A stretch of DNA of 64,000 nt from an uncultured Christensenella sp. (GCA_910579585.1 CAJTVA010000002.1:25881-89880), one strand, 5' to 3'; shown: positions 15,772 to 24,659, numbered from the stretch's first letter. Program-made: numbers and translations. Notes: generated from the letters alone by a model not told the origin.

Positions 15772-16842
15772 CTAATAAAGGTGAATTACGTACATATTCA
15801 GGAAAATAAATACATAGTACACCACCAGGCAGACAAGCATAATTATTCCCGCGATTCTTCCAATGCTCTTAGTCTTACCCCAGCAGGACGAGAAGATAAG
15901 CACCGCCGCAAACAAAGACACAAGCCCGCTTACAAGCCCCTCGGTTGAAAACGGCAAGCCGTCGCTGCCCTTGCACAGCGCACCCACGCCGCCGATAAGA
16001 AGAATATTAGCAATGTTACTGCCGATAATGTTGCCCGTAGCGATTCCGACGTCGCCCTTTCTTGCGGCGGAAACCGAAGTTACCAGCTCGGGAAGCGAAG
16101 TTCCGAACGCAACCACCGTCAGCGCGACTATTTCGGGAGGAATACCTATTGCGTCGGTTGCGATAAACGTTGCGGAGTTAACTACAAGCTCCGCCCCGCC
16201 GACGATCATTCCTAGCCCGACGACGGTGATAATAATTAAAAACCAAACCTTTTCTTTAAGTTCCTCGTATTTAGCCTTGACCCTCTCCCACCAATTCGCG
16301 GGCGCGGCGACTGCGGCGGTTTCATCGCCGAAAGAGGTTGCTACGGCAGTCGCTTCTTCCAGAAGTACTTTCGACTGCTTTTTCGCAAGCACCACGTTGT
16401 AAACCATAAAAGCCGCATATAAAAGAACGAGGATAAGCCCTTCCCACCAGGCAAAACTGTTGCCGAGCGCACCCATAAGCACGAAAAGCCCGCTTATGAG
16501 AATTAAAAACGGTAAATCGATTATCCTCGTGGTCTTTTCGACGGGAAGCTTGCATATAACCGCAGAAATACCGAGAATAAGGAAGATATTTATTACGTTA
16601 CTGCCGAGAATATTCCCGACGATAAGCTCGCCCGTGCCGCCCGCCGCGTCGACTATGGTTACGGCAAGCTCGGGCGCGGAAGTGCCCAGCGCCACGACCG
16701 TTGCGCCGATTATGAAAGTCGAAACTTTCAACTTTTTGGCGATACCCGCCGCGCCGTCAACGAAGAAGTCCGCGCCCTTGACAAGCAAAACGAAGCCTAT
16801 TAAAAGTAGAAAAACTTCAAGAATAATCTTCCAAGCGTCCAT
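15772..16842 (-). CDS. CaCA-family Na+/Ca2+-type cation antiporter (YrbG-like)
   Basis: 356 residues with about ten TM helices in two inverted halves. The alpha repeats are TVVALGTSAPELAVTI with NILGSNVINIF, and TVVAFGTSLPELVTSV with NIIGSNIANILL, including both ion-binding Glu residues. A charged cytosolic loop separates the halves. AGAGGT precedes the ATG. The leader carries what looks like a yybP-ykoY Mn2+ riboswitch with a terminator, so Mn2+ (or Ca2+/Mn2+) export is a better guess than plain calcium exchange. Confidence 0.92.
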   Translation of the reverse strand: MDAWKIILEVFLLLIGFVLLVKGADFFVDGAAGIAKKLKVSTFIIGATVVALGTSAPELAVTIVDAAGGTGELIVGNILGSNVINIFLILGISAVICKLPVEKTTRIIDLPFLILISGLFVLMGALGNSFAWWEGLILVLLYAAFMVYNVVLAKKQSKVLLEEATAVATSFGDETAAVAAPANWWERVKAKYEELKEKVWFLIIITVVGLGMIVGGAELVVNSATFIATDAIGIPPEIVALTVVAFGTSLPELVTSVSAARKGDVGIATGNIIGSNIANILLIGGVGALCKGSDGLPFSTEGLVSGLVSLFAAVLIFSSCWGKTKSIGRIAGIIMLVCLVVYYVFIFLNMYVIHLY

Positions 16843-16874
16843 TTGATACCTCTATAATATATTTAGCAGGTCGG

Positions 16875-17008
16875 AGAAAAAATATAAGACCCCCGACTTA
16901 AATTACTTTAAGTCGAAAGTCTTGTTCCTTAAAAGTTAAGGGGCGACGGCACGATTTCAAAAAAATCGGGGTCTGTTGCCGTAAGCCTTGTAACTACTCC
17001 CTTTCAAC
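16875..17008 (-). promoter_or_regulatory. yybP-ykoY (Mn2+) riboswitch with expression-platform terminator
   Basis: On the minus strand P1 is formed by GTTGAAAG (17001-17008) and CTTTCGAC (16912-16919). Inside P1 the 5' side reads GGGAGTAG and the 3' side GGAACAAGA, the conserved L1/L3-type sequences of the yybP-ykoY class. The 3' strand of P1 overlaps a terminator: CGACTTAAA/TTTAAGTCG extended by AGAC/GTCT (16887-16922) and then a TATATTTTTT tract. Mn2+ binding would hold P1 and favour the antiporter mRNA. Confidence 0.75.
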
Positions 17009-17026
17009 GGATTTTAATTTATCAGA

Positions 17027-18496
17027 TTAACTTTTGCGTGTCAAGCGTTTTGGGCTTGATTTTTGTATTAAGCGCTTTACCGCGCCGTGCATATTTTTTA
17101 TTATATCGTATGCGGTAGCGCAATAATCGGTTCTCTCCTTTGACGAAATTTCTGCGGAAACACCCAAAACGTACGTCGCGCACGCCGCCGCGTCTAACGG
17201 AGCAAGCCCCCGCGCAAGCGTACCGCAAAGAAGCCCCGAAAGAATATCCCCGCTACCGCCTTTTGAAAGCGCGGTGCTACCCCGCACGTTGAAAACCGTC
17301 CTTTCTCCGTCTGTGATAACCGTCGTTGCAGATTTCAAAACGACCGTAACCCCGAACTCTTTTGCAAACGCTTGCGCCGCTCCGACGGGGTCGGAGGTAA
17401 TCTCTTCGACGGTTTTTCGGGTAAGGCGCGAAAACTCCTTTATATGCGGAGTTACGACTACGTCGCACTTTTTGTCTTTAAGAATGTCCTTGCCGAATTT
17501 CGAAAGTGCATTCAGCCCGTCCGCGTCGATTATAAGCGCGCCGGAGTACTCGCAAAGTAGCGCTTTTATCTCTTTGTAAAGCTCGGGCGAAACTCTGCAA
17601 CCCATTCCTACCGCGATTGCGTTTGCGGTCAAATCGGCTTCGTCCGCAAAAATCGCCTGCGGGAACTTCGCGGCAAGGGCAAACTTCACCTTTTCCGCCG
17701 TAGTCAGTTTAACTATTCCGCACCCCGATTTCAGCGCCGACTGTAAACCGAGTGCGGCGGCGCCCAGATACTTTTCGGAGCCCGCAATAAGGTTTGCCGT
17801 GCCGTAAGTGCCCTTGTGCGTGTTGCGCCTGCGCTCGGGAAAAAATACGGACAGGTCGTTATCGCCGTAAACCTCCGCAAAAAACCCGTCGGGCGGAAGT
17901 ACTACGCCGATATCCCTTTTTACAAGCTCGCCGCAGACGTCGGGTCCGTCATTCAAAAAGTGCCCCGCCTTGTATTCGCCGATAGCTACGGTCTTGTCGG
18001 CTTTAACGCACGCGCCCATAACTTTTCCGTTGTCGCCCGAAAGTCCGCTGGGAATATCTGCCGAGATAACGTACGCCCCGAACGAGTTGATTTCGCCGAT
18101 AAGCGCCTTAATTTCGCCCGTGACGCCACGTGAAAGCCCCGTACCGAATACACAGTCGACTACGATTGCCCCCCACATATGCTTTAAATAACGCCCTTTA
18201 TAGGCTTGAAATTCACGCTCGCAGTCGGCGGAAAAGTTGCCGTTTAAAGCGTAAACCGCGACCGAAAAACCGCGCTTTCTAAGCTCTTCCGCGCATACGT
18301 AGCCGTCGCCGCCGTTATTGCCTGTGCCGCAAACCACCAAAACTTCGTCTGTTTCAAGCTCTTTCGCCGTCTTTTCCGTTTCGTCGGCTATCGCAGCGCC
18401 TGCACGGCGCATCAAAACCTCCGACGGGGTGCCGACGGTATTAATCGTATAAGCGTCGGCAAGGCGCATCTGTGCGTTTGTCAAAACCTTTTCCAT
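17027..18496 (-). CDS. nnr: Bifunctional NAD(P)H-hydrate epimerase / ADP-dependent dehydratase
   Basis: 489 residues. The N-terminal YjeF_N epimerase half holds GTGNNGGDGYVCAEEL; the C-terminal carbohydrate-kinase-like dehydratase half holds GMGCRVSPE, VVTPHIKEFSRL and STALSKGGSGDILSGLL. Together they repair damaged NAD(P)HX. It starts one base inside birA (TAATG), third gene of a recX-birA-nnr operon. The last 20 residues are Lys/Arg-rich. Confidence 0.95.
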   Translation of the reverse strand: MEKVLTNAQMRLADAYTINTVGTPSEVLMRRAGAAIADETEKTAKELETDEVLVVCGTGNNGGDGYVCAEELRKRGFSVAVYALNGNFSADCEREFQAYKGRYLKHMWGAIVVDCVFGTGLSRGVTGEIKALIGEINSFGAYVISADIPSGLSGDNGKVMGACVKADKTVAIGEYKAGHFLNDGPDVCGELVKRDIGVVLPPDGFFAEVYGDNDLSVFFPERRRNTHKGTYGTANLIAGSEKYLGAAALGLQSALKSGCGIVKLTTAEKVKFALAAKFPQAIFADEADLTANAIAVGMGCRVSPELYKEIKALLCEYSGALIIDADGLNALSKFGKDILKDKKCDVVVTPHIKEFSRLTRKTVEEITSDPVGAAQAFAKEFGVTVVLKSATTVITDGERTVFNVRGSTALSKGGSGDILSGLLCGTLARGLAPLDAAACATYVLGVSAEISSKERTDYCATAYDIIKNMHGAVKRLIQKSSPKRLTRKS

Positions 18497-19176
18497 TACA
18501 GCCTTAAAGACACCTCCGCCGCGCTTATTTCAAGCATATTCCCGCACCAATCGACTAAAAGTCTGCCGTTCTCGGTTACATCCACGGCCTTGACTTCCCG
18601 CTCTTCGTCGGCGGTTTTTAACGTCACCGTCTGTCCGAACCAATCGATATAGCTTTTATACTCGTCTATTTTGTACTCTTTTTGCACGTTTTTTATAAAA
18701 AGCCGCTTGACTTTATCAAAGTTTAAGCTTTTACCGGCAATTTCTTTCATAGATACCGCAATATCCTTGATTTCTTGCGCGATTTCGTTGTTTACGTTTA
18801 TACCGATTCCCACGATTGACCGCGTAATATAGCCGTTTGAAAAGGTATTTTCAATCAAAGTGCCGCAGATTTTCCTGCCGCCCGCAAGCACGTCGTTCGC
18901 CCAACGGATTACGGGCTTTATACCGAATTTTTCAAGGGTTTTACAAACCGCCACACAGCCGTTCACCATTATCTTAAAAGCTTCCTCCGCGGAAAAGTTT
19001 TCATAGTGGCGCATTACGGAAACGTAAAGCCCGCCGCCGTCGGATATAAAGCTTCTGCCTTTCGTGCCCTTGCCCGCCGTCTGCCGCTTTGCAAACACGC
19101 ATAAATCTTCGCCGATATCCGCCGCCTTGCAGTATTCGTTGGTCGAGCCGACCTCTTCAAGTTCAATAATCTTCAT
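18496..19176 (-). CDS. birA: Biotin--[acetyl-CoA-carboxylase] ligase, monofunctional BirA
   Basis: 226 residues from ATG 19176. Motifs EEVGSTNEYCK, the biotinyl-AMP loop RQTAGKGTKGRSF and the catalytic RWANDVLAGGRKICGTLIE (KWPNDV-type) are present, followed by the SH3-like C-terminal domain. There is no N-terminal HTH, so it cannot act as a repressor of biotin genes. Overlaps the recX end by 14 nt. Confidence 0.92.
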   Translation of the reverse strand: MKIIELEEVGSTNEYCKAADIGEDLCVFAKRQTAGKGTKGRSFISDGGGLYVSVMRHYENFSAEEAFKIMVNGCVAVCKTLEKFGIKPVIRWANDVLAGGRKICGTLIENTFSNGYITRSIVGIGINVNNEIAQEIKDIAVSMKEIAGKSLNFDKVKRLFIKNVQKEYKIDEYKSYIDWFGQTVTLKTADEEREVKAVDVTENGRLLVDWCGNMLEISAAEVSLRL

Positions 19177-19780
19177 CGTAGCCACCCAATTTATCAAGCG
19201 CGGACCTTGCCGTTTCATAGCGGTATCCTTTCGATAACAAATATTTAAAACCTTTGTAAACGTTTGCTTTGGAGTATTCCTTGCCGCGAAGATATTTTTC
19301 CAGAATTTTCTTCGCCTCGTTAGCGTCCTCTTCCACTCCGTCCAAAACCTGTTCCACCGCTATTTTATCAGCTCCGCGCTTTAAAAGGTCAGCTTCCAAA
19401 GCGCGCTTGCTCTTGCCCTTAACGCCTTGCACGTAGGCGCGGCAATAAGCTTCGTCGTCCACGAGTTTATAGTATTCCAGCCGTTCCAAAACGTAGGCGC
19501 ATACCGCGTCGGTATAACCTTTCTTCCCAAGGAAATCGCAAATCTGTTTTTTTGTTTTCATGCTCGCAGAAAGGTGAGTCATCGCCTTGTCCAGCGCCTG
19601 CGATTTTTCTGTTTCAAGCTGAATTTCGTCAAGCTTTGACTTCTCTATCTGCATACCCGCTTTAAGGCGGTATTTTATCGCGACCTCGAGTTTTATTCCG
19701 CAGTAAAACCTGCCGTCCACAAACACGCTGCATCGCGTTTTATCTTTTACCTGAGGTTCGATTGAAGTAATTTCCGACAT
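19163..19780 (-). CDS. recX: RecX family protein
   Basis: 205 residues. An N-terminal RNA/DNA-binding-like strand region is followed by the RecX helical repeats: KAMTHLSASMKTKKQICDFLGKKGY, LVDDEAYCRAYVQGVKGKSKRALEADLLKRG and the C-terminal KGFKYLLSKGYRYETARSAL. RecX modulates RecA filaments; recA is not nearby. The mRNA looks leaderless: TAAAAT ends 6 nt before the ATG and no Shine-Dalgarno is present. Confidence 0.9.
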   Translation of the reverse strand: MSEITSIEPQVKDKTRCSVFVDGRFYCGIKLEVAIKYRLKAGMQIEKSKLDEIQLETEKSQALDKAMTHLSASMKTKKQICDFLGKKGYTDAVCAYVLERLEYYKLVDDEAYCRAYVQGVKGKSKRALEADLLKRGADKIAVEQVLDGVEEDANEAKKILEKYLRGKEYSKANVYKGFKYLLSKGYRYETARSALDKLGGYDEDY

Positions 19781-19786
19781 AGCTCT

Positions 19787-19815
19787 ATTTTATCACCAAA
19801 GGCGGTTTTTGTCAA
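19787..19815 (-). promoter_or_regulatory. Promoter of recX operon (leaderless)
   Basis: Minus strand TTGACA (19810-19815), 17-bp spacer, TAAAAT (19787-19792), then 6 nt to the recX ATG. It stands back to back with the plus-strand promoter at 19825. Confidence 0.75.
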
Positions 19816-19824
19816 TTGCCGCAG

Positions 19825-19853
19825 TTGACACGCCGCGCGGTCGATAGTATAAT
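19825..19853 (+). promoter_or_regulatory. Consensus promoter of the PP-loop gene (leaderless)
   Basis: Perfect TTGACA (19825-19830), 17-bp spacer, perfect TATAAT (19848-19853), then 6 nt to the ATG at 19860. Confidence 0.8.
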
Positions 19854-19859
19854 TTTTGT

Positions 19860-21245
19860 ATGTACTATCTGCAAAACCGTTGGAAGCTGGACGGAAAAAA
19901 ACTTGTTTACTTCGGTATACGCTACGGCGAAAACCTGAATAAAAACACTGTGAAAATTACGGCGAAACAGGCGAAAATAATAGCAAATTTGCCCCAAAAC
20001 CTGCCGAAAAACTGTGAAAAATTGGTGAAAACCGCCATAAATTGCGGCGCTATAGCCGAACGCGAGCCGTTAAAACCGCCCCGCACCCTCGCCGAAGCGC
20101 GGTTTTGTACGCAGTGCTGTGCCAATGATTTTATAATTCCGGGTCTTGAATTCGGCGAAAACGGGCTTTGCGCAATCTGTTTTAGTGTAAATTCGACCAA
20201 AAATCTCAAAAGCGTGGTACCAATCGTGAAAGATATTCCTCATTCCAAGAAATCACGCTTCGACGTCGCCCTGTTTTATACCGGCGGCAAGGACTCGACT
20301 TTTCTCCTGTATTACCTTTCGAAAGCGCTCTCTCTACGCGTTTTAGCATTGACCTGGGTGATACCGTACGCGTCGGAAAGTGCGTTAAAAAGCATAGAAA
20401 ATGCAAAAAAAACGCTTAAAAACGTTGAATTTTTGTCACGAAGCGTCAAATGCGACGATTTAAAGAAGATTTATAGAAAACTTTACGAGCTGAATGAAAA
20501 TACCTGCGCGTGCCCGTCGCTTGCGTACGTGCTGTTTTATCCTACCCTTGTCGCCGAAAAGGTGCCTTACTTTCTAGCGGGAAACGAGCCGGCGCAGATG
20601 TCGGGGCTGTTTTATAACGGTATGGCGCCGAAAATCGCGTATAATTTCGCCGAAAATAAGTTTTTGAACTTTGCAGTGAACTTAGGGCGCGTTTTAACGC
20701 TTCACCCGCCCTTAAAGCGCGGACAATTCCACACGCTTGCGACGATGAAACAGCTTTCCTACGGCACGAAAAAGATTGTTAAAGCGTTCGGATATAAAAA
20801 CGAACTGGTCGAAAACGTGACGACGGCAATTCACGAGGTTCCGAAAATTTTGAAACCGCTGAAAAGCAGTATTAGAAAGTCGTCTTTTACGGGTAATATT
20901 CCCGCTTTCGTTCAGATTGACTTCGACGAGATAAGCGGCGGTAAATATGAATGGGAAAAAATCAAAGATTTGATTATCGAAGAGTGCGGTTGGGTTCCGC
21001 CCGATGACGCGGGCAAGGGACTGCACACAAGCTGTAAAATCGAAAAGTGCAAAGAATTTACCCAGTTTTTAAGATTTTATAATATGAAAAGCACGCTGAT
21101 ACCGTTCAGCGCGATTGAAATTTCGCTTGCAAGCCGCGACAAAAACATTACGAGGGATAAAGCGGTTTACGAGATTGAAAATACGCTCGGGTTTTCCCTC
21201 GAAGAAGTGCCCGAGTGCGAAATTATGAGGGAATTTTTAAAATGA
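19860..21245 (+). CDS. PP-loop ATPase with N-terminal zinc-ribbon-like Cys motif
   Basis: 461 residues. FCTQCCANDFIIPGLEFGENGLCAIC (cysteines near 82-108) resembles the CTRCVMPDT...F...GVCSAC segment of N-acetyl sugar amidotransferases (WbpG/PseA type). It is followed by the PP-loop FYTGGKDSTFLLYYL (about 137-151), the adenylating P-loop of alpha-hydrolase ATPases. A later part, GWVPPDDAGKGLHTSCKIEKC, also recalls that family. It probably activates a substrate as an AMP ester for transfer of N or S. ATGA overlap with the next gene, a flavodoxin/ferredoxin, hints at a redox step. Substrate unknown; no sugar genes are nearby. Confidence 0.7.
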   Translation: MYYLQNRWKLDGKKLVYFGIRYGENLNKNTVKITAKQAKIIANLPQNLPKNCEKLVKTAINCGAIAEREPLKPPRTLAEARFCTQCCANDFIIPGLEFGENGLCAICFSVNSTKNLKSVVPIVKDIPHSKKSRFDVALFYTGGKDSTFLLYYLSKALSLRVLALTWVIPYASESALKSIENAKKTLKNVEFLSRSVKCDDLKKIYRKLYELNENTCACPSLAYVLFYPTLVAEKVPYFLAGNEPAQMSGLFYNGMAPKIAYNFAENKFLNFAVNLGRVLTLHPPLKRGQFHTLATMKQLSYGTKKIVKAFGYKNELVENVTTAIHEVPKILKPLKSSIRKSSFTGNIPAFVQIDFDEISGGKYEWEKIKDLIIEECGWVPPDDAGKGLHTSCKIEKCKEFTQFLRFYNMKSTLIPFSAIEISLASRDKNITRDKAVYEIENTLGFSLEEVPECEIMREFLK

Positions 21246-21910
21246 ACGCTGTAATTTACTTTTCCTGTTCGGGACAGAGTAAAGCCGTCGCCGAAAATTT
21301 GGCGGAAAGGCTTGATTTTACGCTGTCGGATACTTACGGAGCGCAGGGGAATTTCGAAACGGCAGTCGTCGTCTTTCCCGTACACTGCCAGAGCTATCCA
21401 AAAATTTTAAAGCCGTTTTTTAAGTCGCTGAACGCAGAACGCGTTGCGCTAATTGCGACGTACGGGCGGGCGAACTGCGGAAACGCAGTCTACGAGGCGG
21501 CGAAGCTTATTAAAGGCGAAATTATAGCCGCGGGTTATCTGCCCGAAAAGCACTCTTATTGTGACGGCGGCAAAACGGTTTTTGCGCCCGACGAACTTAT
21601 AACGAAAATTTCAAACCCGACACCCGTTATAATTCCAAAGCGCGGAAAATCTCCGTTCGCGGGGCTATTCCCCGAAGCGAGAAGCCGTGCGATAATCAAG
21701 ATAAAAAGAAGCGAAAAGTGCGTTAATTGCGGCATATGTGGGGGTCTATGCCCGAAAGGCGCCATTGAAAACGGCGTAATTTCTTCACAATGTATTAGGT
21801 GTTTGAGGTGCGTTTACGGTTGCCCCGAGGGCGCGCTTCAGGTTAAGAAAAGCCGAATTTTAAAGCGGTATTTAGATAAGCCGCGTCAGGACGAAATTAT
21901 TATATATTAA
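21242..21910 (+). CDS. EFR1-type flavodoxin-ferredoxin fusion protein
   Basis: 222 residues from ATG 21242. Flavodoxin-like N-terminal domain (YFSCSGQSKAVAENLAERL; later VALIATYGRANCGNAVYEA) and a C-terminal two-4Fe-4S ferredoxin domain with CVNCGICGGLCPKGAI and CIRCLRCVYGCPEGAL. An electron carrier of the EFR1 (EF-hand-like flavoferredoxin) group annotated in Clostridia. Coupled by a 4-nt overlap to the PP-loop ATPase, for which it is a likely reductant (inference). Confidence 0.88.
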   Translation: MNAVIYFSCSGQSKAVAENLAERLDFTLSDTYGAQGNFETAVVVFPVHCQSYPKILKPFFKSLNAERVALIATYGRANCGNAVYEAAKLIKGEIIAAGYLPEKHSYCDGGKTVFAPDELITKISNPTPVIIPKRGKSPFAGLFPEARSRAIIKIKRSEKCVNCGICGGLCPKGAIENGVISSQCIRCLRCVYGCPEGALQVKKSRILKRYLDKPRQDEIIIY

Positions 21911-21936
21911 AACCCCGAAGGTCGCTTCGGGGTTTT
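21908..21936. terminator. Bidirectional terminator
   Basis: AAAACCCCGAAG-GTCG-CTTCGGGGTTTT, a perfect 12-bp stem with a 4-nt loop between convergent genes. Confidence 0.9.
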
Positions 21937-22567
21937 AAGTTTCAAATGGGAAAAAATATTCTTTGAGTTTTTCGTATCTGACTTTTCCGTTTAAGCAACT
22001 TTTCAGCGCGGATAGAAATTCCCCCTCCTCCGCCCGTCTTACGGCAACGGTGAAGATGACTTCGTTGAGATATTCCGTATTAAGAAGCGCCGCACTGCTG
22101 TCCGATATAAACCGCGTTGTAGCATCTGTAAGGGGGTAATCGACCGTAATTTTTATCTCCGAGCAGGTTTCGAACACGACTTTTTTTGCCATGTCGAGGT
22201 TTTCCGCGGCACAGCCCGAATACGCGCGAAGCAAACCGCCCGCGCCGAGCTTTATTCCGCCGAAATAGCGCGTGACCACCACGGCAACCTCCGAAAGCCG
22301 TTTTGACTTTATAACTTCCAAAATGGGCATTCCCGCCGTTCCCTGCGGCTCTCCGTCGTCCGAAAAGCGCAAAAAGTTGCCGAGCCTGTCGCAGACATAT
22401 GCGTAGCAGTTGTGGGTTGCGTCGGAATATTTTTTGGAAATTTCAGCGATAAACTCTTTCGCCGCCGCCTCGTTTTCAACACGGCGGGAAGTGGTTATAA
22501 ACCGCGATTTCTCAATGATTTTTTCAGTCGCGGTTTCACCCGCAACCGACGTGTATTTTTCGGTCAT
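21935..22567 (-). CDS. yigZ: YigZ/IMPACT family protein
   Basis: 210 residues. The N-terminal domain carries EKSRFITTSRRVENEAAAKEF, ATHNCYAYVCD, RFSDDGEPQGTAGMPIL and VVVTRYFGGIKLGAGGLLRAY, diagnostic of the YigZ/YvyE/IMPACT family, with a ferredoxin-like DUF1949 domain behind. Role uncertain, possibly translation or nucleic-acid related. No clear Shine-Dalgarno is visible. Confidence 0.92.
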   Translation of the reverse strand: MTEKYTSVAGETATEKIIEKSRFITTSRRVENEAAAKEFIAEISKKYSDATHNCYAYVCDRLGNFLRFSDDGEPQGTAGMPILEVIKSKRLSEVAVVVTRYFGGIKLGAGGLLRAYSGCAAENLDMAKKVVFETCSEIKITVDYPLTDATTRFISDSSAALLNTEYLNEVIFTVAVRRAEEGEFLSALKSCLNGKVRYEKLKEYFFPFET

Positions 22568-22611
22568 AATTGCGTTATTTGAAGCATATATGTGGGTCTG
22601 GCGTTATAAAA

Positions 22612-22700
22612 TTAAAAAATAAACAAAACAAGGCGCCGCTCGGCACGAGTTTAATCGAAGTAAATAAGCAATGCGGCACGAAGTGCAACCAGTATTGCGA
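22612..22700. repeat. Intergenic repeat copy 2
   Basis: Between tyrS and yigZ. Shares the ordered blocks ACAAGGCGC, GAGTTTA, AGTAAAT, GCAAC and GTATTGCG with 11700-11815, both lying between a minus-strand stop and the next minus-strand start. Confidence 0.5.
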
Positions 22701-22703
22701 AGC

Positions 22704-23888
22704 TTAAATTAATTTTATTTTTACGTGGACTTTTTTGCCTTTATGAATAATGTCCCCGCTCTTTACGGGTGCATTGAAATCGGTGACTTTGCCGTCGTTT
22801 AAAGATACTCCTCCCTGTTGGATAAGTCGCCTTGCTTCGCCGTTGCTTGCGCAGATTCCCGCCGCAACGAGAACGTTGATAACCGTGGGCGCGTCGACGG
22901 ACACCGATTTTTCGGGGAGTTCACCGTCGCCGCCGAACGCCGCGCGGGCTTGCGACTGCGCTTTTGCCGCCTTTTCTTCGCCGTGGACGAGTTTGGTAAG
23001 CTCGAAAGCCAAAACCTCTTTCTTTTCGTTGATACGGTTTGCGTCCCACGCTTCCATTTCACGTATCTTCTCAACGGGAATGAAAGTAAGCATTTTTATG
23101 CACTTCATAACGTCGCCGTCGTCAACGTTGCGCCAATACTGGTAAAAGTCGTAGGGGCTTGTCTTGTTTTCGTCCAGCCAGACCGCGCCTTTCGCGGTTT
23201 TGCCCATTTTCTTGCCCTCGCTGTTCAAAAGCAACGTTATGGTCATTGCGTATGCGTCTTTACCCGACTTTTTGCGTATAAGCTCCGTTCCCGCGAGCAT
23301 ATTGCTCCACTGGTCGTCGCCGCCGAACTGCATATTACAGCCGTACTTTTCGCTTAAATGCCAGAAATCGTAGGCTTGCATTATCATATAGTTAAATTCA
23401 AGGAATGAAAGCCCCTTTTCCATTCGCTGTTTATAGCATTCGGCGCGGAGCATTGTATTAACCGTAAAACAAGCGCCGACCTCGCGCAGAAGCTCGATAT
23501 AGTTCAAATCGAGAAGCCAATCGGCGTTATTTACGACTATTGCCTTATCTTCGCCGAACTCGATAAATCTTTCCATCTGCTTTTTGAAACAGTCGCAGTT
23601 GTGCTGAATAGTTTCGGGGGTGAGCATAGAGCGCATATCCGTTCTGCCCGTCGGGTCGCCGATATAGCCTGTGCCGCCGCCAAGCAAAACTACGGGTTTG
23701 TTGCCCGCCATTTGCAATCTTTTCATAAGACACAGCGCCATAAAGTGACCGACGTGAAGGCTGTCAGCCGTAGGGTCGAATCCGATATAGAATCTTGCGC
23801 CGCCTTTATTAATCAGTTCTTTAATCTCTTCTTCGTCCGTCATCTGCGCAATAAGTCCGCGCTCTTTCAATTCTTCGTAAATTTGCAT
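22704..23888 (-). CDS. tyrS: Tyrosyl-tRNA synthetase
   Basis: 394 residues from ATG 23888, which has AGGAG 7 nt upstream. Class I features: [12 protein letters not shown] (HIGH), [17 protein letters not shown] (KMSKS variant) and a C-terminal S4 RNA-binding domain ([21 protein letters not shown] split here as [16 protein letters not shown]). Charges tRNA-Tyr. The sigK stop is only 66 nt upstream, leaving no room for a T-box leader. Confidence 0.97.
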   Translation of the reverse strand: MQIYEELKERGLIAQMTDEEEIKELINKGGARFYIGFDPTADSLHVGHFMALCLMKRLQMAGNKPVVLLGGGTGYIGDPTGRTDMRSMLTPETIQHNCDCFKKQMERFIEFGEDKAIVVNNADWLLDLNYIELLREVGACFTVNTMLRAECYKQRMEKGLSFLEFNYMIMQAYDFWHLSEKYGCNMQFGGDDQWSNMLAGTELIRKKSGKDAYAMTITLLLNSEGKKMGKTAKGAVWLDENKTSPYDFYQYWRNVDDGDVMKCIKMLTFIPVEKIREMEAWDANRINEKKEVLAFELTKLVHGEEKAAKAQSQARAAFGGDGELPEKSVSVDAPTVINVLVAAGICASNGEARRLIQQGGVSLNDGKVTDFNAPVKSGDIIHKGKKVHVKIKLI

Positions 23889-23954
23889 AATTTTCTCCTG
23901 ACTTTTTAAAATTATAGCAAAGCCGAGTGAAATTTGCAATTGATTAACGGTATA

Positions 23955-24653
23955 TCAGAAAAAATCATCTTTCGAGAGGTGCTCGCGCGCCTTTTCTATG
24001 GCGCGTTTTTCTATCCTCGATATGTACGAGCGGGAAATTCCGAGCTTTTTCGCGACCTCGCGCTGGGGCATAGCGGCGCCGTCTTCCAAGCCGTAGCGCA
24101 TAGAAATTATAGAAAATTCGCGTTCTGTTAATATTTTTTTGAGCAGACATACGAATTTTTCGCGCTGGATACTCTTTTCGACCTGTGCGAAAACGCTGTC
24201 CTCCTTTTCGGACAAAAGGTCGATTAAAGTCAGCTCGTTTCCGTCTTTATCGGTGCCGACGGGGTCGGTTAAGGAAACGTTGTTTTTGTGTTTCTTGCCC
24301 GAACGGAGAAGCATTAAAATTTCGTTTTCGATACAGCGCGCGGTGTACGTTGCAAGCTGGGTTCCTTTTCCGTCCTGATAGGTGTTGATGGCTTTGATAA
24401 GCCCTATCGAGCCGACCGAAAGCAGATCGTCGGTTTCCGCCGAGCCGACGTATTTTTTGACGATGTGGGCAACAAGGCGCATATTGTGGCGGATTAAAAC
24501 CTCTTTCGCTTCCTCGTCGCCCTGACGGGCAAGTGCAAGATGCTTTTTTTCCTCTTCGGGGGAAAGCGGCTTGGGAAAAGTACCCTTGCCCTGCACCATT
24601 CCCGTAAAAAAGAAAATTTTGTCGAATAAAATACTCAATAAATCAAAAAACAT
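23955..24653 (-). CDS. sigK: RNA polymerase sporulation sigma factor SigK (pro-form, uninterrupted)
   Basis: 232 residues. A hydrophobic pro-sequence (MFFDLLSILFDKIFFFTGMV) precedes the conserved PKPLSPEEEKKHLALARQGDEEA start of SigK. Region 2 (RHNMRLVAHIVKKY, DDLLSVGSIGLIKAI, GKGTQLATYTARCIENEILM) and region 4 (QREVAKKLGISRSYISRIEKRA) are intact. This is the mother-cell late sporulation sigma factor; the pro-sequence implies membrane-bound processing by SpoIVFB. The gene is not split by a skin element. GAGG precedes the ATG. Confidence 0.93.
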   Translation of the reverse strand: MFFDLLSILFDKIFFFTGMVQGKGTFPKPLSPEEEKKHLALARQGDEEAKEVLIRHNMRLVAHIVKKYVGSAETDDLLSVGSIGLIKAINTYQDGKGTQLATYTARCIENEILMLLRSGKKHKNNVSLTDPVGTDKDGNELTLIDLLSEKEDSVFAQVEKSIQREKFVCLLKKILTEREFSIISMRYGLEDGAAMPQREVAKKLGISRSYISRIEKRAIEKAREHLSKDDFF

Positions 24654-24659
24654 ATGCGT

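Noticed and set aside
23889..23954. T-box leader for tyrS
   Set aside because: The gap to sigK is 66 nt and contains no T-box sequence or specifier stem.
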